Source of the DNA: Gnetum montanum
Taxonomy: Eukaryota > Streptophyta > Gnetopsida > Gnetales > Gnetaceae
Assembly: GCA_015680685.1 (NCBI GenBank)
Contig: MNCI01012629.1
Span: 128,148 to 192,147 of the forward strand
Direction of reading: 5' to 3'
DNA length: 64,000 nucleotides
Position numbers and translations under genes: made by a program. Positions 11,409-24,429 of this stretch are shown here, one piece after another (the stretch's first letter is position 1; each line of letters begins with the position of its first letter). The notes under the pieces were generated by a model. The model had not been told where the DNA came from. It did not search any database and saw nothing but the letters and a program-made list of their open reading frames with translations.

Positions 11409-12280
11409 CAGAAAAACATTTATTCGAGATTCTAAAAAAGGTTATTAGAGATACTAGAAAATGGTTTTTGAAATACTAGAAAAAAGATTCTTCAAGATAC
11501 CTAAATTTTTTTTTAAGATACTAGAGAACAGTTGTTCAAGAAATACTAGAAAATGATTCTCTAGGATACCAGAAAATGATTATTCAAGATAACAGGTTCT
11601 TCTAAATACCAAAAAAATGGTCATTCTAAATACAAGAAAATGGTTTTTTTGGAGACTAGAAAATGGTTCTTCAAGATACTAGCAAAATGGTTCTTTGAGA
11701 TATTAGCAAATAGCTGTTTGAGATACTAGAAAAATGTTCTTGAAAATATCAAAACAAGGTTCTTCAAAATACTAGAAAATAGTTCTCTAAGATACCAAAG
11801 CGATTCTTCAAGATGCTAGAAACTGATTCTCTAAGATACCAAAGCAGTTCTTGAAGAAATAATAAAAATAATTTTTAAAGAGCCTTTAAGATACTAGAAA
11901 ATGGTTCTTTGATATATAAAAAAAATGTTTTGCAAGATACCAAAAAATGAATTTTCAAGATACTAGAAAAATAGTTTTTCAAGATACTAAAAAAAGGTTC
12001 TTTGAGATACTAGAAAATGGATCTTCAAGAAAAAGGTTCAAAATACCAGAAAATAGTTCTTTTATACACTAGAAAATGATTCTTTAACATACAAGAAAAA
12101 GAATTTTTTAGATACAAGAAAATCATTCTTCAAAATACTAGCAAAAGGTTCTTTGAAATACTAGAAAAAGGATATTAAAAAATTGTACTTCAAAATACTA
12201 TAAAATGGTTTTTTAAGATACTAGAAAAATATTCTTTTGAGATACAAGATAAAGTTTTTTCGAGATATCAGAATAGTTAT
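11409..12280. repeat. AT-rich 22-23 bp minisatellite, segment 1
   Basis: Degenerate tandem copies of a unit close to GATACTAGAAAATGGTTCTT plus CGA or TGA. Each unit carries a short inverted AGAA...TTCT. The unit length is not a multiple of three and varies by 1-2 bases, so the short open frames across it are not genes. The left edge abuts the broken H element. Confidence 0.9.
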
Positions 12281-12733
12281 TGATGAGTGGCGAGGTACCC
12301 CTACACTCAACCATACGAATACGAACGTAACACGCGCGATCTGATCGAACTCCACAGACTAAGTGCCTACACACCTCATGGAATACTTAAGGTTAATTAT
12401 TCATTGTCTTCCCAAACTTACTTGTATTTGTCATGGTGTATGGTTAAGTAAGTCCGAGGTATATGATTTTTATAGCTTTTCTGTTTTATCTTCTATGCTA
12501 TTAAGGTAAAGGGTTGAAGAGACTAATTACTAACTTTAACTAACTAACTAAGTCTGAATTAACCTAGCGTNCACGCGTAACGCACGTGCTCGAAGCAATT
12601 GTACTAAGGCACTTAACTAGGAGAGAAGGGTTGAAAAAGATTTAATAACTAATAAAGCATTTAAATGGAAAACAGTAAATAACAATAAATAAAATCATAT
12701 TTAGCCTATTCCATACACTGCAAGGTTGAGAAA
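12281..12733 (-). mobile_element. Truncated Athila-like LTR inside the minisatellite
   Basis: Starts TGATGAGTGGCGAGGTACCC, the LTR terminus shared by H, A, B and F, in minus orientation. It runs about 450 bp before the minisatellite resumes, so the U3 half is missing. One undetermined base lies at 12571. No convincing target duplication was seen. Confidence 0.75.
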
Positions 12734-15700
12734 TCAAAGAAAGGTTCTTTGAGATACTAGAAAACATTTTTCAAGATACCAAAAAAATGGTTTTTCAAAA
12801 TACTAAAAAATAATTTTTCATGATACTAAAAAATAGTTCTTTTGAAATATCATAAAATAGAAATTGATTTTTTAAGATACTAAAAAATGGTTGTTCAAGA
12901 TATCAAAAAAAGGTTCTTCCATATACCAAAAAATAGTTCTTTTGAAATATCATAAAATGTTTTTTAAAATTCTAAAATATGATTCTTCGAGAGACTAGAA
13001 AAAAGGTTTTTTTGAAAAACTAGAAAAGGTTTTTTTTTAAGATAACAAAAGAAATGTTATTTGAGATATAAATTTTTTTTCGAGATACCAGAAAAAGGTT
13101 CTTCAACATACTAGAAAACTCTTTTCTTTAAAATTTTAGAAAATGGTTTTTCAAAATACCAGAAAATGATTTTTCGAGATACTAGAAAATACTTCTTTGA
13201 CTTAGCAAAAAAATGTTCTTTGAGGTATCAGAAAAATGTTCTTCGAGATATTATAAAATAGTTATTTAAGATACTAAAAAATAATTCTTAAAAATACTAG
13301 AAAAGGTTATTCTAATATAATAAGAAGTTTCTTCAATATAGTAGAAAAAAGTTTTTCTAGATATGAGCAAAATAGTTCTTCGAGATACTAGAGAAGGATT
13401 TCACAAGTTACTAAAAAAATGTTCTTTGAAAATACCTAAAAAATGATTCATTTGAAATATTAAAAAAAGGTTATTCAAGATACTTTATAATTATGCTTCA
13501 ACATATTAGAACATGGTTCTTCGATATACCTGAAAAAGAATCTTTGAGATACACAAAAAAGGTTTTTTGAAAATAATAGAACAACAGTTCTTTGAGTTTG
13601 ACACACAAGAAAAAGGTTATTCAAAGATACCTAAAAAATGATTTTTTTGAAATATCTAAAAATGCTTTTTTGAGATACCTCAAAATGGTTCTTTTAGAAA
13701 ATACTTTTTCAAGATACCAAAAATAATTACTTAAGATAGTGAAAAAAGGTTTTTACGAGATATCCAAAAAAAGGTTCTTCGAGATACTATAAAAAACTTT
13801 TTTAACATACTATAAAAAGGTTTTTAAGGATACCAGAAAATAATTTTTTGAGACATCACAAAAATTTTTTTCAAGATACTAAAAAAAGGTTATTTAACAT
13901 ACTAGAAAAAGGTTAATCTAAATACAAGAGACTAAAAAAGTATTTCTTTAAGATACTAAAAAATGATTTTTTGAGATATCAGAAAAAAGTTCTTTGAGAT
14001 ACTAGAAAAATGTTCTTTCAACATTTTAGTTAAAGGTTTTTCAAGATACCCAAAAAGTTATTTGATATACAATAAAAAGATTCTTTGACATATTAGAAAA
14101 ATGTTTTTTGAAATACTAGAAAAAGGTTCTTTGAGATATTAGAAAAAGTTTTTTTAAGATACTAAATAAAAGTTTTTTGAGATATTAGAAAAAGATTCTT
14201 GAAGATAAATAGAAAATTGTTCTTGGAGAAGGTTGTTCAAAGAATAATAAATGATTCCTCAAGATAACAGAAAATGATTTTTTAAGATACTATAAATTAA
14301 TCTTTGAGAAACAAGAAAAAAGTTTTTTGGGATACATAACATGTTTCTTTCAAATACCAGAAAAATGTTTCTTTAAGATATTAGAAAAAAGTTGTTTGAG
14401 ATACTAGAATGATTATTTAAGATACCAAAAACTAGAAAAAAATTCTTTAGCATGCCAAAAAATAGTTTCGTTAGATAACAGAAGAAGGTTCTTTAAGATA
14501 CAAGAAAATAATTCTTCAAGATAGCAAAAATGGTTCTACGAGATTACAAAAACTAGATTTTTGAGATGCCAGAAAAAGATTCTTTAAAATATTAGAAAAT
14601 AGTTCTTCGAGATACAAGAAAATGGTTCTTGATGATACCAAAAAATGGTTTTGTGACATTCAAGAAAAAGCTTCTTCTTGATACCAGGAAATAGTTCTTA
14701 TAAACATTAGAAATGTTTTTTCGAGATAGAAGAAAAAAGTTCTTTAAAGCATCAAAAAAAGGTTCTACCAAAAAATGACTTTTCAAGGATACTAGAAAGA
14801 GGTTCTTTGAGATACCAGAAAATAGTTCTTCAAAAATACTAGAAAAATGTTCTTCGAGATACCAAAAAAATAGTTATTTAAGAGCTTTCAAGATTTCAGA
14901 AAATAGTTCTTTGAGATACTAGAAAATGGTTTTTCAAAATATCAGAAAAAGGTTCTTTGAGATACCATAAAAGTGTTTTTCGACATACTAGTAAAAGTTT
15001 TTTTTAGATACAAGAAAATGATATTTTGAAATACTAGTAAAATTTTTTTCGAGATACTAGAAAAAGGTTTTTTGAGATACTAAAAAAAGGTACTTCGAGA
15101 TACTAAAAAATGATTCTTTAAGATACAAGAAAACTAGAAAATGGTTTTTTGAAATATCAAAATGGTTATTTGAGATACCATAAATAAATTTTTCGAGAAT
15201 ACTAGAACTAGGTTTTTCAATATACTATAAAAAGGTTTTTTCGAGATTTTAGAAAAAGGTACTTCAGGATATCAAAAAAGGGTTTTTTGAGATACCAAAA
15301 AAAAATTCTTTTACAAAAAAAAAGAAGGTTTTTTGAGATATTAAAAAACGATTTTTCAAGATACGAGCAAAAGATTCTTCAAGATGTTAGAAAAATATTC
15401 TTCAACACATTAAAAAAAAATTCTTTTAGAAAATCAGTTCTCTTAGATATTAGAAAATGGTTTTTCGAGATACTAAAAAAAGTTTCTATGAAATACCAAA
15501 GAATCATTATTTGAGATACTTGAAAAAGGTTCTTCAAGGTATAAGAAAAAAGTTATTCTAGATACTAGAAAAAGATTATTCGATATACTAGAAAATAATT
15601 CTTCGAGATACCACAAAAACCATTCTCTGAGATACCAAAATGGTTCTTTGAGATACAAATAAACCAGAAAAAGGTTTTTCACCATATCAAAAAATGATTC

Positions 15701-17289
15701 CTTGAGAAAAAAAGTTCTTTAAGATACTATAAACTAGTTCTTTGATATACCAGAGAGTGACTCTCTAACATTTTAGTAAAAGTTTCTTTAAGATACAAGA
15801 AAATGATTTTTCGAAATACTAGCAAAAGGTTCTTTAAGATATATAAAAATGGTTTCTTGAGATGTTAGAAAAGAGTTTTTTAATGTATCAGAAATTGGTT
15901 CTTTAAGATATTAGAAATGGTTTTTTGAGATATTAGAAAATGGTTCTACAACATATTAGAAAAAGGTTCTTCGAGATACTAGAAAATAGTTCTTTGAGAT
16001 ACTAAAAAATTAATCCTTGAGATTCTAGAAAATAGTTCTCTAACATACAAAAAAAAGATTATTTGAAAAATTAAAAAATGGTTCTTTAAGATATAGAAAT
16101 GATTTTTCAAGATTATAGAAAAATGTTCTTTAAGATACGAAAAAAATGTTCTCCAAGATATCAGAAAAAAGGTTCTTTGAGATACTAAAAAAGGGTTTTT
16201 TAAGATATTAAAAAAACGTTCTTTAGGATATTAGAAAAATTTTCTTCAACTTACCAAGAAAATTTTTTTGAGGTCCCAAAAAATGATTATTCGAGATACG
16301 AGAAAATGGCTTTTCAATATACCAGAAGAACAGTTATTCGAGAAATTTGAACGGTTATTTCAAATACCAAATAACCAAAACATGTTTATTTAACATACCA
16401 AAAAATAGTTCCTTGAGAATAAAGGTTTCTTGAGATACTATAAAATAGTTCTTCAAGATATGAGCAAAAGTTTCTCGAACATACTAGCAGAAGTTTATTC
16501 AAGATACATGAATACGGGTCTTCAAAATACCACCAAAAGGTTTTTCAAGGTATTAAAAATGATTTTCTTCAAGATACCAGAAAAAAGTTCTTATAGATAC
16601 CAGAAAAAGGATCTTTGAGATACAAGAAAAGCGATTTTTCAGATATCAAGAAAAGGTTCTTTGAGATACCAAAATAATTCTTTGAGATACTAGAAAATTT
16701 AAAAAAATTTCTTTGGGATACCAGAAGATGAATCTTTGAGATACCATAATAACTATTCTCTGAGTTACCAAAATGGTTGTTTGAGATAATAAAAAATTAG
16801 AAAAGGATTCCTTGACATACTAAAAAATGATTCCTTAAGATACTAAAAAAAGGTTCTTCGAGATATAAAAAAATAGTTCTATGAGATACCAGAAAACCAT
16901 TCTCTGACATACTAGCAAAAGTTTCTTCAAGATATAAAAAAAATGTTCTTCGAGATACCAACAAAAGGTTCTTCGAGATACTAGAAAACTATTGTCTTTG
17001 AGATAATGAAAAAGGTTCTTAGAGATACCAAAAAATGGTTTCTCGAGATACTAGACAAAGTTTCTTTCAACATACCAGTTAACGATTCTTCAAGATATCA
17101 GAAAAGTTATTTGAGATACCATTAAAAGGTTTTTTAAGATACTAGAAAAAAGTTCTTTGAGATGCTAGAAAATGGTTCTTTGAGATATTAGAAAAAGTAT
17201 CTACAGAATATAAGATGAATGTTTTTTGAAAAACTAGAAAGTGATTTTTCAAGATACTTGAAATTAGTTTTTGGAGATACCATAAAAAG
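12734..17289. repeat. AT-rich 22-23 bp minisatellite, segment 2
   Basis: The same unit as segment 1 continues for 4.5 kb, with many 1-base indels and substitutions and no recognisable spacer. The last five bases (17285-17289, AAAAG) are the target-site duplicate of element A. Confidence 0.92.
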
Positions 17290-18224
17290 TGATGAGTTAT
17301 CATTGGTTAGCTACGTTGATGAGGCCTTGTTGATGTAGTCAATCGTGTTGACGAGGCCTCATCGACAAGGCCCTGTCGACGCATTTTACCCTACGTTGAT
17401 GAGGCCCCATTGACGTAGTATCTGTATGTCACCTATAAATATGCACCTTTCAACTACATTTATGGCAATCTAGATTTCAATCATAGCAAAGCTCTTATAT
17501 TTTTTTCATTCAAAAGTTAGAATTTTTTCCTTGAGTGCTCGCCACAAGAGTCATTGAGTGTATGGATCTTTATTCGAGCATTGTTATACCTAAGCACGAT
17601 AGTATGTGCAACAATAAAGATGAACTTTTTAATAAACCTTGCAACACTTTGGATAGATTAGCTCTTTTATTTATGCATGCCATGTTTTCAATTATTTGTT
17701 AATTTTTATCAATTATTTTGCAAATATTTTCTAATAATTGAGTTAATGAGGTTTTTAAACTAAATAGATTAGTATGACTGCTTCAAGCGTAACACATATT
17801 CGCTTGGTAATCCCAGCAGCATTATTGCTTGGTATGCCTAGTAGCATAGCACTTACTCACCCGGTAGTGGATATGTGGGTTTATGATGTGTACGGAAAGT
17901 GGGAATAGACACTTATATTAGGATTAGTTAAATGATTAGTAAATTAGTTAATTTAGATTAGTTAATCAAGTTACTTTTATTCATATTTGAGAACCAATCT
18001 ATAAAACATAAAAAATGATAAAAATCGAATACCTCAGTTACACTTAACCATACCATGAACATCACAAGTGTAAGTGGGAAGATAATGATCGACCTTAAGG
18101 CTAGATTAACTTCCCAAAGGGCTAGTGCACTGAAAACGATGAAGTCCATGGAATTTGACCCAGATCGTGCATGAATGCTTTGTGATTCGTATGGTTGGGC
18201 ATATGGGTACCTCGTCACTCATCA
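17290..18224 (+). repeat. 5' LTR of element A
   Basis: Termini TGATGAGT...ACTCATCA form a perfect 8-bp inverted repeat. U3 contains a cluster of GTTGATGAGGCC/TCGACAAGGCC units, including the near-palindrome GTTGACGAGGCCTCATCGAC at 17347-17366. A TATA box, TATAAATA, is at 17434-17441, so transcription should start around 17465. Confidence 0.92.
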
Positions 18225-18244
18225 TTGGCAGCATTGTAGAGGAC
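18225..18244 (+). other. Primer binding site of element A
   Basis: TTGGCAGCATTGTAGAGGAC follows the 5' LTR directly. It resembles the TTTGGCGCCGTTGCCGGGGA type PBS of plant Ty3/gypsy elements, with several substitutions. Element F has a parallel degenerate version on the minus strand at 44727. Confidence 0.65.
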
Positions 18245-19110
18245 TTTTGTTTGTAGAATGTGCATTATTTAGGTTTAAGTGAATATCACTAATATTGTTG
18301 TACAAACCTAAATGTCCATATCATTCCCACCATACATAAAATTATAAAAGCACACTGAAAATTTCATTTTGTTTTACAAAATATCTTCTTCTTGTCGCAA
18401 GCTCGAAGATACTAAACCACCAGTCCGACAAGAATGCAAGGTGGTATACACTCATCAGATGAGTTTGTGCCAAATTTCACCTTCATCCTACATTAAGATG
18501 AAGAAATGCGATGGCATGATATGGAGGGCAATGTCACCTTACCCCTCGATAGATCTATGCTTGGAATGCTGTTTGAAACCCTTAAGAAGTTGGGTATAGC
18601 ATATCTTCAAGAAGAGTATGTTGTGGATGTATATGACAATTGGAACTATTATCCCACTGAAACACAATGTAAATGAGATGAACATCAGGAGAAACTCCAT
18701 GAATCTACAAAGGGAAAACATTATACTAATCCCTTATTCCTACTAGATTAAGAGGACAATGAGGATCCTCCCTTGGAAGGATCTCAACATGAAGATTCTT
18801 CACCCCTTGCTACTGATGACGAGGGTGTGAACTTGACCCTGTGATTGACCATTCATAAACTAGGGTCAGGAAAGAGCGATAGTCAAAGTAGGAACTTGGG
18901 TAAACATCACAACAATAATGGATCTAAGGTTGGTGATCATAATAAGCGTAAGAGTGGTGGTAGACACCATGATGGCTGTGGCGATCCACCTTCCTCTTCA
19001 TCCGATTTTGAACATTCCTCTTCATCTAATGGTTTTTATTGAAGCTATTGTTGAAATAATGGTGATGAAGGTTATCGACGAAATAATCATGATCGTGAAG
19101 GCCATTAAAA
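18245..19110 (+). other. Leader of element A
   Basis: Untranslated leader between PBS and gag. It has short disrupted frames, including an acidic stretch (EDNEDPPLEGS) near 18755 and an S/D/H-rich stretch near 18850-19035. No domain was recognised. Confidence 0.5.
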
Positions 19111-19114
19111 TCTA

Positions 19115-20203
19115 AGGGGTGGCCGAAACCATTATGATAAACCTTTATTGGCAACTTGCAGTATGCTTAACATTGTGGAGGCAGTAAAAATCTTGACCTG
19201 ACATATGAACGATTGTCGAATCAAGTGCCTATATATGAACAATATCCCAAGATTTGAGAGGGGATACAATTCTGATCCGTAGACACACCTACAAGCTTTT
19301 CAAGATGCATGTGCTTTACAGATAATAGAGAATGAGTGGCATAAACTCAAGCTTTTCCTAAGGACACTTATTAAGGAAGCAAAAAGTTGGTACCAGTCCT
19401 TACAACTGGAATCTATTTGAAAATGGAGTACCATGTTAGAATTGTTCAATGACAAATATCAAATGTACTCTAGAGTGTCTAATTTGAGAAGACAAATCCA
19501 AGGTTGGAAACAAGGAGCACATAAATCGTTGGATGCTACCATGGGTTGATACTATTTACTCCTACACCAATGCCCTAGCCATTGTTACTCTTAGAGGGAA
19601 TAACTTTGCCACATCATAGATGGGCTTAGATTAGAAACAAGAAGAACCCTTGGGGTGTATGCCCAAGGAAGATTGTCTGAAATGAGAGCTCATTAGATCC
19701 ATAGGTTAATTAAGCAAGTAGCAAAGGAAGAAGGTGAGCTACGAAAGAGGGAAAGTGCTGAAGAATATAACAAGGACCCTTCCATTAGAAAATAAGAGGT
19801 CTAATTTTGTGACAAGGAGGAGTCACCACTTGATGAAGTGGTGAACAGAAAGATCTTGCCCATTCAAAAATTTATTTTTGACATTTCGGCCAAGGTTAAC
19901 AAGTTATGGGACTCTTTGGATGAAAAGTTTCAAACCACTTTAAAAATTGCTGAAGAATCCAAAGAGCAAAACAATGATCATGATGATAGGAGGCGAAAAG
20001 AAGCTGAACGTGCCTACCAAAGAGGTAAGAGCAAAGCTGCTATAGTAGAGGAAGTTGTGGAGTCTAACTTTGATGATGAAACCGAAATTGACATTTATCA
20101 ATATGAACATCCAAAGGGATGTTGCCCTATGGTGTTACACTTACAAGAGTCTAGAGTGTACACATTGAATCCTTGCCTAGCATGTAGGCAAGCTCCAAGA
20201 TGA
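19115..20203 (+). pseudogene. gag of element A (degenerate)
   Basis: Capsid protein that packages element RNA. Recognisable pieces are NIPRFERGY near 19243, then EWHKLKLFLRTLIKEAKSWY, then WSTMLELFNDKYQMYSRVS with NLRRQIQGWKQG, and downstream GELRKRESAEEYN. The charged C-terminal part is open from 19838 to 20203. The same order occurs in B (36327 onwards) and F (minus strand, 42830-43680). There are several stops and frameshifts. Confidence 0.85.
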
Positions 20204-20835
20204 TTACCTTACCCTCAAGGTAGTCCAAGATAGTTCCACTAGCAACAACAAGCTTACTACCCAAGTGGAACTCCTTCACAATCATATGAACAATACCAAT
20301 AGTGGTATCAACCACAATCATGCGGAATGCCATCACCAAGGTAGCAGTACCCTTATAGGCAACCAGATCCATACGGGTACTATGTTTAGTAGCTTGTCTC
20401 CCCTAGAAGTTCTGTAAGTCATGCATCATTCTAGCATCACTATTATCCTCCAAAGTGCCATCAAACACATTCACCATTTACTTGAGGGGAAAACCCATAT
20501 CCATATCCTTATCATCCTCCACATCCCTCTACACCTGCACCTTCACCTTCAACTTAGTTATCTCTTGCTCCATCCATGTAGGGTGAAATTCCTCCATAGC
20601 TGCAACAACAAAATGCTACAAGGGTTGTACACTCACAATTAGTTTTTTAACCAAGTGGTTTGGATAATTGATCAAGGAAATGACCTTTCTTCTAGCGCAG
20701 TAGTCCTCTCTAGCCCTCACAACCTACTTTGGCTGATCACTTTGCATCTCTGACACCCTCATCCTTTGCATCAAATACCTTCGAGTGCCCTTCAAACCCA
20801 GCACCACCTAGGATCTACATTGTAATGCTAACTTA
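20204..20835 (+). other. Q/P/Y/S-rich linker of element A gag
   Basis: Disrupted low-complexity coding sequence rich in Gln, Pro, Tyr and Ser between gag and protease. B has an equivalent at 37450-38000. No zinc knuckle was recognised. Confidence 0.55.
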
Positions 20836-20839
20836 TGCT

Positions 20840-21205
20840 ATTTCTGATTAGATTAAAGCTGGCAACCTTCCTACAAAAAGATCTGATCCAAGAAGTCCAC
20901 TCATTTATCTATAGATTGTTGGACAAGAGCCCTGCAAAGCTCTTCTTGACTCTAGTTTCAGAGTTAACCTCATCTTCCATGATATGTACAAGGCCTGCAA
21001 CATACCACCTCTTAAGAAGAAAAACATTCATTTAGAATTAGCAGATCAGTGGATTATTGTCCCTTTGGAATTAGTAGAGCACATTGTGACCATAATTGGT
21101 AGGTGGTCCTATCCTATTGATTTTCTGGTAATCAAGGTGAATAATTGCAAAGGTGACTTCCCCATCATTATGGGAAGGGTTTGGTTAAGCATGGTCAATG
21201 CATGA
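20840..21205 (+). pseudogene. Aspartic protease of element A (degenerate)
   Basis: Cleaves the Gag-Pol polyprotein. The Athila-type motif ALCDLGAS.NL corresponds to LLDSSFRVNL here: the catalytic Asp is kept but the following Gly is lost. Downstream, LELADQWIIVPLELVEHI and FPIIMGRVWL match the flap and C-terminal ILGR segments. The frame then closes at 21203. B has lost this domain. Confidence 0.75.
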
Positions 21206-21433
21206 ATGGGAATAAAGGACATATCCTTAGAAATATCCAAGGAAAATGAGCTAGTAAAAACTGAGAAGAAGTGTATTCCATGCTTCACATACAATAATAA
21301 TAGGTGCAATTGCATGCAAAATATTTGATCAATCATAAGCACATACATTAACGCATGCAATCAGTGTGTGCTAGAAATTAATATTCAATAGTGTTTGTAT
21401 GCAGCAGGCACAGAGTAAGAGGGCACCCAGTGG

Positions 21434-22560
21434 TTGATAGGTAATTCAGATAGTAGCACAATATGCATGGAGCCAATTGAGAGTCTAACATGTGCATATG
21501 TTGAAGGCATGGACAAGATTGAACAAGTTCATTTCCAACTCTCTAATGAAGATGATGATACCTATTGGGGAGAGTTAGAGGTCCCTGATCACTTCAAGGA
21601 GGAGTACTTAGAACTAAAAACTTTACCAGTTGGTATAGAGTATGCACTTTTAAAGAATGGGAAACCAATCATCATTAATGCCAAACTTGCTCTTGAACAA
21701 AAAGAAAAGTTGTTGAAAGTGGTGAATAAATGGCTAATAGCCTTTTCTTAGTCATATCCAGAGCTAATAGGAATTGATCCAAGGATATGCCAGCATTGCA
21801 TCTACACTAACTCGGCCATAAAGCTTAGAAGGTAGCCACAGAGGCGGTTGAACCCCAAATTAAAACAAATTGTCAAGGAGGAGATAGAGCAACTTCTCAA
21901 GCTGGGGTTCATCTATCCAATCGTAGATAGTGAGTGGGCTATCCTGCTCATAGTAGTATCGAAGAAGGGTGGCAAATGGCGGGTTTGCATTAACTTTAGT
22001 TTGTTAAATATGGCAACATTTAAAGATCATTTTCCCTTGTCATTTGTAGATCAAGTGTTAGTTACCATATTCGAGCTTTGTTATTATAGTTTCTTAGATA
22101 GTTATAGTGGCTATAAGAAAATCCAAATTGTGCCAAAAGACTAGGTCAAGACAACATTCACAAGTCCTTGGGGACTTTTGCATACTGTAACATGCCATTT
22201 GGCCTATGCAATGCCCCTGCAACATTTCAATGCTTAGTCCTAAGTATCTTTCAACAACAAATCAGTAGTGGTGTTGACGTTTTCATGAATGATGTCTCTA
22301 CGTATGGAGTTACATTTGAGTAAGCCTTGGACCGACTTGAGCAAGTATTGAAGAGATGTGTAGAGATAAACCTATGGCTCAACTGGTAAAAGAGACATCT
22401 CATGGTCTAAGAAGGCATTGTGCTAGGACACCGAATTTCATAGAAAGGGATTGAGGTAGACCCAGAAAAGATAAGGGTCATCCAAGGAATAACATGCCAA
22501 CCAGAGATCATTAAAGATGTTTGATCATTCCTTGGACACATTGGTTGCTACCAGTGATTT
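21434..22560 (+). pseudogene. Reverse transcriptase of element A (degenerate)
   Basis: Synthesises cDNA from element RNA. Seen in order: LKTLPVGIEYALLKNGKP, PQRRLNPKLKQIVKEEI, VSKKGGKWRVCINFSLLN, FKDHFPLSFVDQVL, FLDSYSGYKKI, TTFTSPWG, and near 22281 VFMND where the family has the catalytic FMDD or YxDD. Beyond it come GIVLGHRIS and GIEVDPEKI. At least five stops and the D to N change at the active site show it is dead. The order and wording match Athila RT closely. Confidence 0.88.
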
Positions 22561-22619
22561 ATTGAGAATTTCTCTAAGGTTGTAAAGCTATTGGTAGAAC
22601 TTACAAAGAAATATGCACC

Positions 22620-23120
22620 TTTCATTTAGACCAAGGAATGTGAACATGCATTCCAACAATTAAAGGAGAAACTCGTAGAAACACCAATCCTACGAGCACT
22701 AGATTAGTCCAGACCATTCCATACTATGAGAAATGCATCTAACTATGCTTTGGGAGTAGTGCTCACATAGTTGGATGATAAGAAATGTCCATATTATATC
22801 CACTGCGCAAGTAGAAGCATTGTGGGGGCACAGTTGAATTACACCACCATGGAGAAAGAATTAATGGTAGTGGTATACATGTTAGAAAAGTTTAACCATT
22901 ACGTGCTAGGTTATAAGGTATTTGTACATATAGACCATAGTGCAATTAAGTTCCTCATGAATAAGTTGATGGTGAGCCCTTATGTTATACAGTGGCTTGT
23001 GATCTTGCAGGAATTCGATCTTACCATTGTAAATCGAAAAGGGAGCGAGAATGTGATCGCTCACTACCTCTCTCGCTTAAGATGGGATAACAAAGAGGAG
23101 AAGAGCCCGCTCTCTAATTA
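22620..23120 (+). pseudogene. RNase H of element A (degenerate)
   Basis: Removes RNA from the RNA:DNA hybrid. Ty3-type pieces are NASNYALGVVLT, then YTTMEKELMVVVYMLEKF and HIDHSAIKFLMNK, followed by the connection LLQEFDLTI-like and NRKGSENVIAHYLSRL. The frame is open from 22771 to 23121. No second RNase H follows, unlike element E. Confidence 0.85.
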
Positions 23121-23289
23121 GTTTCCAAACGAACTCCTCTTTACTGGAGCAATAAATGAACAAATTCTTGAAAAAGCAATATAGTATAATGTCATCCTCA
23201 CATATCTTCTCAATCAAGAGATGCCATATGACTTGGATTTTAGGAAGAAGTAACAATTTCTTCATTGGGTCAAATACTTCAAGGAACTC

Positions 23290-24425
23290 AATGGACACCT
23301 TTGTAAGGTGTATGCCAATGGCCTGATCCGTTGGTGTGTCCCTGACATGGATCAACTACACATTCTCCAAGATGCTCATGAAGGGCCTTGTGGAGGCCAC
23401 TCTGCAAGGAGATGCATGGTCATAAAAATCTTGATGGCAAGATACTATTGGCCCGCAATCTTTAGGGATGCCCACTTGTTCATCAAGTCTTGTGAAAATT
23501 GTCAATGTGATGGATGGGGGNCCCTCAATAGTGGATTCAACCATTGGAGCCTTTTGACATATGGGGAGTTGACTTCATGTGTCCCATTAGATCCATGTCT
23601 AACGGGAAAGCGTATTTTACAGTAGCAGTTGACTACTGCACAAAATGGGTAGAAGTAGTAGCTGTTACTGATTGTACATCATCCATGATTGTCAAATTTA
23701 TACAACAAAATATCGTGAATAAGTTTGGGATCCCACATTCACTAATTTTTGATAATGGAACTCATTTCATAGATGCCACATTTAAAAAAGTAATGCAACG
23801 CTTAGGGGTAGAACATAAATTAACATCTTACCACCCCTAAGCCAATGATCAAGCAGAGGTAACCAACTGGGAGATTATAAAAATACTAATGCAAACCATT
23901 AGCAAATACATGAAGGACTACAGTACAAAACTTAACGACGCTCTTTGGGCTTATCGTTTAACTTGGAAACTTCCTATTGGATATTCTCCCTATGAGTTAG
24001 TGTACGAGATACTTCCAATGCTTCTAATTCAATTCAAGCTCCGTACGCTCTCAATGGCTTGTGTTCTAAACCTTGACCTAATTTTAGCACAGAAGGAAAG
24101 ATTAATCAATCTGAATGTGCTAGATGAAAATTTCTTAGTGGCCCTATCCTTGAATGAGGTGAACAAGGCATTCAGAAAGTAGCATCATGACCTTAGAATT
24201 AGGAAAGTAAAACTTCAACTTGGAGATAAGGTTCTTTACTAGAACCCCACACATGTACCCCAAAAAACAAAATTCCAAACATTGTGGGAGGGACCTTATA
24301 TAATTAATCAAATCTTTCTCTCTGGGGCCATGATAATTTACAAACCTGATAGCCTAAATAAACAGTAGTTGGTCAATATCCAATAAGTCAAACCTTTCTT
24401 AGAACCAAGACTGGCCAGTGTAACT
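23290..24425 (+). pseudogene. Integrase of element A (degenerate)
   Basis: Inserts cDNA into the chromosome. The zinc-binding part reads HEGPCGGHS and CENCQ (HHCC). The catalytic core has WGVDFMCPI, FDNGTHF and QAEVTN, so all three DDE residues are visible across frameshifts. The C-terminal part has ALWAYRLTWKLPIGYSPYEL and LWEGPYIINQI. One undetermined base at 23521 lies at a frame break. No chromodomain was seen, as expected for Athila. Confidence 0.88.
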
Positions 24426-24429
24426 ACCA

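Noticed and set aside
11409-17289. Open frames of 60-76 codons across the minisatellite, with FLVSR-like repeats
   Set aside because: The unit is 22-23 bp, not a multiple of three, and frames break often on both strands; they are chance products of low complexity.
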